Part shown: positions 58,949-64,000 of the stretch, piece after piece
Position numbering within the stretch: the stretch's first letter is position 1
Layout: each line of letters starts with the position of its first letter
Assembly (NCBI RefSeq): GCF_035975855.1
Contig: NZ_CP109055.1
Span: 3,720,001-3,784,000, forward strand
Source of the DNA: Streptomyces sp. NBC_01304
Lineage (GTDB): Bacteria; Actinomycetota; Actinomycetes; Streptomycetales; Streptomycetaceae
Direction of reading: 5' to 3'
DNA length: 64,000 bases
The notes under the pieces: model-generated
The model's database searches: none
Seen by the model: only the letters and a program-made list of their open reading frames with translations
What the model was told of the DNA's origin: nothing
Program-made: the position numbers and the translations under genes

Positions 58949-60559
58949 ATGGAGACCCCGAACGTCGGCATTCCGGAGCCCCTCGCCAGCCGGATGAGCA
59001 TGCCGGAACAGCACGAGTATCTGCGTGCCAGGCACGCGCGCCCCAAGGTCAGCCGGCGCAGTGCGCTGGCCGGTGGTGTGGCGGTGGCGGGCGTCGCGGG
59101 CGGTGGCGGGCTGCTGCTCGGCAGTGGCACCGCGAGCGCGGGCCAGGCCCCGGCCGCCCTGCCCGGACCGCAGAACGCGGCCGCTCCCGTCAAGGTGGAC
59201 GGCTCGCTCGTCGCCCCCTTCGGCCGCCATCTCGCGTTCGGCGCCGACCCGAAGACCCAGATGCGGATCTCCTGGCAGGTCCCGTTCGCGGTGAAGCGGC
59301 CGTACGTACGCGTGGGCCTGGCCCCGTGGGAGCTGAGCCGCAAGATCGAGGCCGAGGTGCGCCCGCTGCACACGCCCTCGCTGTCGAAGAAGCTGCCGGA
59401 GGTCGAGCAGTACTACCTGCACGCGGCCCTGGACGGCCTCAAGCCCGGCACGACGTACTACTACGGCGTCGGCCACGACGGCTTCGACCCCGCGTCGCCA
59501 CAGCGGCTCGCGACGCTCGGCTCCTTCCGGACGGCTCCCGCTCGCCCGGAGAAGTTCGTCTTCACCGCCTTCGGCGACCAGGGCGTCAGCTATGACGCGC
59601 TCGCCAACGACCAGTTGATCCTCGGCCAGAACCCGTCGTTCCATCTGCACGCGGGCGACATCTGCTACGCGGACTCCAGCGGCCAGGGCAAGGAGTCGGA
59701 CACCTACGACGCGCGCGTGTGGGACCAGTTCCTGGCGCAGACCGAGTCGGTCGCCAAGTCGGTGCCGTGGATGGTGACGACCGGCAATCACGACATGGAG
59801 GCCTGGTACTCGCCGAACGGCTACGGCGGGCAGTCCGCGCGCTGGTCACTGCCGGAGAGCGGGCTCGACCCCAAGAACGCACCGGGGGTCTACTCGTTCA
59901 CGTACGGCAATGTGGGCGTGGTGGCGCTCGACGCCAATGACGTCTCGTACGAGATTCCCGCCAACAAGGGCTACACGGACGGCAAGCAGACGGCCTGGCT
60001 CGACAAGCGGCTCAAGGAACTCCGGGCGTCCGAGGACATCGACTTCGTCGTCGTCTTCTTCCACCACTGCATGTACTCGACGTCGACGCACGCCTCGGAC
60101 GGCGGGGTGCGCGACGCATGGCTGCCGCTGTTCACCAAGTACCAGGTGGACCTGGTGATCAATGGCCACAACCACGTCTACGAGCGGACCGACGCCATCA
60201 AGAACGGCGAGGTCGGCAAGCCCGTGCCGATCGGGGCCACGACGGACTCCACGCGGGACGGCATCGTCTATGTGACGGCCGGCGGCGCGGGCAAGGATCT
60301 GTACGGCTTCGGGGTCGGCGTGAAGGACAGCTACGAGGGCGCGGTCAACGACCGCGACTCGATCCTGTCCTTCCACTGGACCAAGTCCCGGCTGCCGGAC
60401 CCGGACACCGTGGAGTGGTCGCGGGTGCGGTTCACCGGGTTCTCGTTCCTCGCGGTGGAGGCCGAGACGGGGACGAGGCCCAAGCTGAAGGTGTCTGCGC
60501 TGGCCGAGAGCGGCAAGCGCGTCGACTACTTCGAGGTCGTGCGGAGCAGCAGCTCGTAA
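58949..60559 (+). CDS. Tat-exported metallophosphoesterase (purple acid phosphatase/PhoD-like)
   Basis: The 536-residue protein has a twin-arginine signal (KVSRRSALAGGVAVAGVAGGG, about 33-53). An N-terminal Fn3-like domain (TQMRISWQVPFAVKRPYVRVG) precedes a calcineurin-type catalytic domain with metal motifs AFGDQG, GDICYAD, TTGNHDME, FFHHCMYST and INGHNHVYERT. It probably releases phosphate from organic esters outside the cell. Starts at 58994 or later (MSMPEQHEY) are also possible. Confidence 0.9.
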   Translation: METPNVGIPEPLASRMSMPEQHEYLRARHARPKVSRRSALAGGVAVAGVAGGGGLLLGSGTASAGQAPAALPGPQNAAAPVKVDGSLVAPFGRHLAFGADPKTQMRISWQVPFAVKRPYVRVGLAPWELSRKIEAEVRPLHTPSLSKKLPEVEQYYLHAALDGLKPGTTYYYGVGHDGFDPASPQRLATLGSFRTAPARPEKFVFTAFGDQGVSYDALANDQLILGQNPSFHLHAGDICYADSSGQGKESDTYDARVWDQFLAQTESVAKSVPWMVTTGNHDMEAWYSPNGYGGQSARWSLPESGLDPKNAPGVYSFTYGNVGVVALDANDVSYEIPANKGYTDGKQTAWLDKRLKELRASEDIDFVVVFFHHCMYSTSTHASDGGVRDAWLPLFTKYQVDLVINGHNHVYERTDAIKNGEVGKPVPIGATTDSTRDGIVYVTAGGAGKDLYGFGVGVKDSYEGAVNDRDSILSFHWTKSRLPDPDTVEWSRVRFTGFSFLAVEAETGTRPKLKVSALAESGKRVDYFEVVRSSSS

Positions 60560-60600
60560 GGAGCCGCGCGCAAGCAGTAACTCGTAAGCAGCAGTTCGGG

Positions 60601-60735
60601 TCAGTGACCCGTCTCGCCGCCGTTGTCCCTGCGGTCCAGTGCGCGCTGCAGGGCGGCGGCGGCGTTCTTGCGCTCGGTCTCGCTCGGGCGGCTGGCACGG
60701 CGGACGCGGCGGCGGGTGATCGTCTCTGCGGACAT
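60601..60735 (-). CDS. Small basic hypothetical protein (44 residues)
   Basis: The product begins MSAETITRRRVRRASRPSET and ends RRDNGGETGH. AAGGAG lies about 10 bp upstream of the ATG, and almost every codon ends in G or C, which supports translation. The N-terminus is Arg-rich and the middle (ERKNAAAALQRALDRR) is a likely helix. I know of no function. Confidence 0.7.
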   Translation of the reverse strand: MSAETITRRRVRRASRPSETERKNAAAALQRALDRRDNGGETGH

Positions 60736-60965
60736 GGTGATCGACTCCTTGAGATCAGGCGTTCAGACAGGGGGAAGGGGAACGCTGAATTTCGAGGTGC
60801 CGGAAGGGGCGGGGAGCTTCAGGCCGCAGGGGTTGCCTGCTTGACGGCCGGGGCTCACATCCGCGTTCGCTGGGTCCAGCGAGACGTTCGGCTTCTACAA
60901 AGCTAAGCCAGCTTCAGGCTCCTGTCTCCACAATTACTTGGACTTCCTACTATCTGAGACGGGTC

Positions 60966-61886
60966 TCACTGGAGCGGCCCCTTCGCCGCCGCCCGCAGCT
61001 CCCGGATCAGGGCCCGCACGGAGGCGGTCCGGGCCAGCTCAGGGGTGGTGACGTAGCCGACGGAGCGGGTCGGGCGCTCCGGTCCGAGATCGGTGATCTC
61101 GAGTGTGAGCGGTGCTCCGGTAAGGGACAGTTGCGGCATCACCGCCATACCGAGACCGCTGCTCACCATCGAGAGCACCGCTCCGTCGTCCTCGGCCCGT
61201 ACCTGCGCCGGCGGCAGCCACTCCTGGTCCCGCCACCAGTCGCGGGTGTACGAGCTGCAGTTCTCCAGCCAGTCGACCAGGGGCAGCGAGCGCGGATCGG
61301 GGTGGCCGACCGGGTGCACCAGGAAGTACGGCTCCTCGACGAGCACGCTCGCGATCAGCTCCGGCGGCACCGGTGTGCTCGTCCCGATCGTGGCGATCCC
61401 CAAGTCGGCGTGCCCATCGGCCACTTCGCCCGCCGTGCCGCGCCCCACCTCGCGCACGATCCGCACCTCGGGCGTGATCCCGGGGTGCCGGGCGCGCAGC
61501 CGCTCAAGCGCGGCCGGCAGCAGATACAGGGCCGCGCTGCGGAACGCGGCGATGCGCAGGGGCCCGGTCAGGGTCTCGTCCGTGGCATCCGCGGAGGCGG
61601 CGGAGGCGGCCCGCGCCTCCGTGGCCAGGGACTCGTACAGGCGCAGGATGCGGCGGGCGTGGGCGACCGCGCGTTCACCGGCGGGGGTCGGGGTGGCGCC
61701 GCTGCGGCCGCGTTGGAAGAGCACTGCTCCGATCTTGCGTTCGCTGCCGCGTACCGAATGCGAGACCGCGGACTGGGTCAGGCCGAGCGCCGCGGCCGCC
61801 GCCGAGAAGCCGCGCTCGCGCTCGACCGCGACGAGAACGCGCAGCTCGTGCGGCGCCAGATCCTGGTCGAACCTGCCGGCTGACAC
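60966..61886 (-). CDS. LysR-family transcriptional regulator
   Basis: The 306-residue protein has an N-terminal LysR helix-turn-helix (LRVLVAVERERGFSAAAAALGLTQSAVSHSVRGSERKIGAVLFQR) and a periplasmic-binding-like effector domain. It is divergent from the zinc-independent reductase gene 99 bp away, which is its likely target. The GTG start is used. Confidence 0.93.
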   Translation of the reverse strand: MSAGRFDQDLAPHELRVLVAVERERGFSAAAAALGLTQSAVSHSVRGSERKIGAVLFQRGRSGATPTPAGERAVAHARRILRLYESLATEARAASAASADATDETLTGPLRIAAFRSAALYLLPAALERLRARHPGITPEVRIVREVGRGTAGEVADGHADLGIATIGTSTPVPPELIASVLVEEPYFLVHPVGHPDPRSLPLVDWLENCSSYTRDWWRDQEWLPPAQVRAEDDGAVLSMVSSGLGMAVMPQLSLTGAPLTLEITDLGPERPTRSVGYVTTPELARTASVRALIRELRAAAKGPLQ

Positions 61887-61985
61887 CTGGTCTCACCTCG
61901 TCGTATGAGGGCCGCTCATGGATGCGGCCGTTGTATGAGCGCAACCCTCTACTTCCGCGCCTGATTCCCCCGTACGTTCCTGATC

Positions 61986-63023
61986 ATGACGAACAGCACC
62001 ACGGCCGGGGCCTCCGCGCCCGCGCCCCTCACCGCCCGCACCACCGCCCTCACCGTGCACCAGACGGCCCGTCCGGACGGCTTCCCGACCCGTGAGCACT
62101 TCGCCTTCGTGGAGTCCGAGATCCCCGCGCCCACGCCGGGCACGGCCCTGGTGGAGACGCTGTACCTGTCCGTGGACCCGTACCACCGGGAAATGATGGA
62201 CGGCGACTTCGAGCTGAACGCGCCGCTGGAGGGCCGCACGCTCGGCCGGGTCATCGCGTCCCGCGAACCGTCGCTGCGCGAGGGCGAGATCGTGCTGCAC
62301 CGGCAGGGCTGGCGTACGCACGCGCTGGTCGCGGCGGACGAGGTGCGCCGGATCCCCGCGTTCGACGGGGTGCCGCTGAACGCGCACCTGAGCGTCTTCG
62401 GCGGGACCGGCCTGACCGCCTATGTGGGGCTCACCCGGATCGCCCAACTGCGGGAAGGGCAGGACCTGTTCGTGTCGGCCGCGGCGGGCGGGGTCGGGAC
62501 GGCGACCGGCCGGTTCGCGAAGCTGCTCGGTGCCGGCCGGGTGGTCGGCAGCGCGGGCACCCTTGAGAAGGTCGAGTACCTGACGGACGAGGTGGGTTAC
62601 GACGCCGCCTTCGACTATCGCGCCGGGCCGGTCGGCGAACAGCTGGCGCGGGTGGCGCCCGACGGGATCGACCTGATGGTGGACAACGTCGGCGGAGAAC
62701 ACCTGGCTGCCGGGATCACGGCGCTGCGCGAGTTCGGGCGGGTGGTGCGGATCGGCACGGTCGGCCAGTACAACACCCCGGACTCGCCGCCCGTGCTCTT
62801 CAACCACGCCGACGTGGTGGAGAAGAGCCTGCGCATCGAGGGGTTCCTGGTGCGCAACCACTACGACGTACAGCAGGAGTTGTACGAATTCGCCGTGCCG
62901 CATCTGCAGGCGGGGCGGCTCCGCCTGGACGAGACGGTGGTGGACGGGTTCGAGTCGATCGTGGACGCGTTCTCGTCGATGCTGCGGGGCGGGAACGTGG
63001 GGAAGATGATCGTCCGCGCGTGA
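61986..63023 (+). CDS. NADP-dependent MDR oxidoreductase (CurA/PTGR-like)
   Basis: The 345-residue medium-chain reductase has YLSVDPYHREMM, the cofactor loop SAAAGGVGTATGRFAKLLGAGRVVGSAGT, and DLMVDNVGGEHL. It lacks the catalytic zinc ligands, as in prostaglandin/leukotriene reductases and CurA. It likely reduces an alpha,beta-unsaturated carbonyl. It is probably under control of the divergent LysR regulator. Confidence 0.92.
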   Translation: MTNSTTAGASAPAPLTARTTALTVHQTARPDGFPTREHFAFVESEIPAPTPGTALVETLYLSVDPYHREMMDGDFELNAPLEGRTLGRVIASREPSLREGEIVLHRQGWRTHALVAADEVRRIPAFDGVPLNAHLSVFGGTGLTAYVGLTRIAQLREGQDLFVSAAAGGVGTATGRFAKLLGAGRVVGSAGTLEKVEYLTDEVGYDAAFDYRAGPVGEQLARVAPDGIDLMVDNVGGEHLAAGITALREFGRVVRIGTVGQYNTPDSPPVLFNHADVVEKSLRIEGFLVRNHYDVQQELYEFAVPHLQAGRLRLDETVVDGFESIVDAFSSMLRGGNVGKMIVRA

Positions 63024-63047
63024 CCCCGAAGGTCATCTGGAGGTCCC

Positions 63048-63584
63048 CTAGAGCACGTCCCCGTCCCGCCAGTCGAAGACCAGCTCGTCCGGCGGGGACA
63101 GCTCGGCCCGGCCGGGCCACAGGAACGTGGTGCCCTCCTCCTCGCGCATGCGGTGGATGCCGGAGGGGCTCAGCGCCGCGATCCGGCCGGGCCACACCTG
63201 CCAGCCGCGGGCCGTGTACAGCGTGGCCCCCTCCTCGGACGCGGAGAGCGCACCGAAGGCGTAGGCGCCCTCGACGACCCGTTCCAGGGCGGCCATCACC
63301 TGCCCGCCGAGCCCGCGCCGCCGGGCGTCCGCGCGGACCGCGACCGCCTCGACGTACCCGACGCGGTACGAGCGCCCGGCGTGCAGCACCCGGCGCTGGA
63401 CGACCGAGCCGTGGGCGAGGAACACGCCCGCGTTGTCCTGCACGCAGACGTGGATGCCGCCGAGGCCGTGGTCCCAGTCCTCGTCGCTGAAGTCGCCCTC
63501 GAAGGCGTCGTCCAACAGGGCCCGGACGGCGGCGAGTTCGGCCCGGGTGAGGTCCGCGGTGTGTGCGGTACGCAACGTGGTCAC
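63048..63584 (-). CDS. AAC(2')-I-like aminoglycoside 2'-N-acetyltransferase
   Basis: The 178-residue GNAT protein starts at a GTG (MTTLRTAHTADLTRAELAAVRALLDDAF). Segments EGDFSDEDWDHGLGGIHVCV, VVQRRVLHAGRSYRVGYVEAVAVRADARRRGLGGQVM, VVEGAYAFGALSASEEGATLYTARGWQVW and ELVFDWRDGDVL match the AAC(2')-I family of Mycobacterium and Providencia along the whole length. The family acetylates the 2'-amino group of aminoglycosides. Its natural substrate here is unproved. Confidence 0.85.
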   Translation of the reverse strand: MTTLRTAHTADLTRAELAAVRALLDDAFEGDFSDEDWDHGLGGIHVCVQDNAGVFLAHGSVVQRRVLHAGRSYRVGYVEAVAVRADARRRGLGGQVMAALERVVEGAYAFGALSASEEGATLYTARGWQVWPGRIAALSPSGIHRMREEEGTTFLWPGRAELSPPDELVFDWRDGDVL

Positions 63585-63613
63585 CGGGACAAGGTACTCA
63601 GGCGGGCGGCAAT

Positions 63614-63931
63614 TCAGTCCAAGGGCCGCAGGAACCGGCGTTCGTACCGCTTGATGCACTTGGTGCGCCGGGCCAGTTCGAAGGCGGCCTGGCACTCGGG
63701 GTCGGCCATGCTGTCGGTGCGATAGCGCTCGTACGAGGCCAGGCTCGGGAACGAGAACAGGGCGTACGCGATGTCGCTGTCGCCCTCCCCGCTGGGCAGG
63801 AAGTAACCGTGGTGGTTGCCGCCGAAGCGGTTGACGAGGTCGACCCAACGGCGGCCGTAGTCCTCGAAGTCGGCCAGCCGGTCGGGGTCGATCTCGTACC
63901 GCAGATGAATGGTGATCACGTGCTTGATCAT
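63614..63931 (-). CDS. NIPSNAP-family protein
   Basis: The 105-residue protein begins MIKHVITIHLRYEIDPDRLADFEDYGRRWVDLVNRFGG and has the single ferredoxin-like fold of NIPSNAP or DUF1330 proteins (YALFSFPSLASYERYRTDSMADPE). It lies 29 bp before the acetyltransferase gene on the same strand and is probably co-transcribed. The function is unknown. Confidence 0.88.
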   Translation of the reverse strand: MIKHVITIHLRYEIDPDRLADFEDYGRRWVDLVNRFGGNHHGYFLPSGEGDSDIAYALFSFPSLASYERYRTDSMADPECQAAFELARRTKCIKRYERRFLRPLD

Positions 63932-64000
63932 GCCGGACCCTGGCGCGGTCCGGCACCCCCGCAGCAGACTCGGCACCATGTCACCCACCACTGAGGCGTG

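Overview
This is a high-GC actinobacterial chromosome segment, almost certainly from Streptomyces or a close relative. The evidence is the strong GC bias at third codon positions, the frequent GTG starts, two tandem 'conservon' (cvnABCD) operons, an NdgR-type regulator beside leuC, an XRE/DUF397/ATPase cluster of the whiJ type, and an AccB/AccE acyl-CoA carboxylase pair. I see no rRNA, prophage, CRISPR array or intact insertion sequence. The region reads as core chromosome with accessory patches.

Layout. 1-2474: the 5' part of leuC (minus), divergent ndgR (plus), then five tRNA genes on the minus strand (three Glu-CTC, two Gln-CTG). 2475-13948: a HAD hydrolase and two tandem conservons, all on the minus strand, with a terminator separating the conservons. 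14507-17022: a 62-residue repeat-bearing peptide gene, a FAH-family hydrolase and gltX (plus). 17295-23911: accE, accB, a secreted GH101 endo-alpha-N-acetylgalactosaminidase and a YceI protein (minus). 24086-26135: a histidine kinase and a response regulator facing each other. 26380-33245: a catalytically degenerate UDP-GlcNAc 2-epimerase homologue coupled to a membrane SpoIIE-type phosphatase, an SDR, a second SpoIIE-type phosphatase and a STAND ATPase preceded by AT-rich direct repeats. 33284-38610: mixed metabolic and cell-surface genes. 38714-41877: cimA (with a probable isoleucine attenuator) divergent from a streptogrisin-type protease. 42067-50502: two secreted beta-propellers, a TetR regulator, agmatine deiminase, a divergent urease-like pair and an NCS1 permease. 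50445-56254: a CHAT-protease/WD40 gene with a coupled small partner, a long imperfect inverted repeat, and a whiJ-like regulatory cluster. 56361-58747: ilvE and leuB. 58949-64000: a Tat-exported phosphoesterase, a 44-residue protein, a LysR regulator and divergent reductase, an AAC(2')-I-like acetyltransferase and a NIPSNAP protein.

How the genes work together. Branched-chain amino-acid genes recur (leuC, ndgR, cimA, ilvE, leuB). cimA appears to be controlled by a leader peptide with tandem rare ATT isoleucine codons followed by an intrinsic terminator. Signalling genes dominate the rest: two conservons, a two-component pair, two SpoIIE phosphatases, an anti-sigma-like ATPase, a STAND ATPase and a CHAT protease. 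Three copies of one palindromic repeat each sit between convergent genes and probably act as two-way terminators. The best candidates for undescribed biology are the CHAT-WD40/partner operon, the degenerate epimerase/phosphatase pair, the divergent urease lacking the flap cysteine beside agmatine deiminase, and the small NPRRT-repeat peptide.
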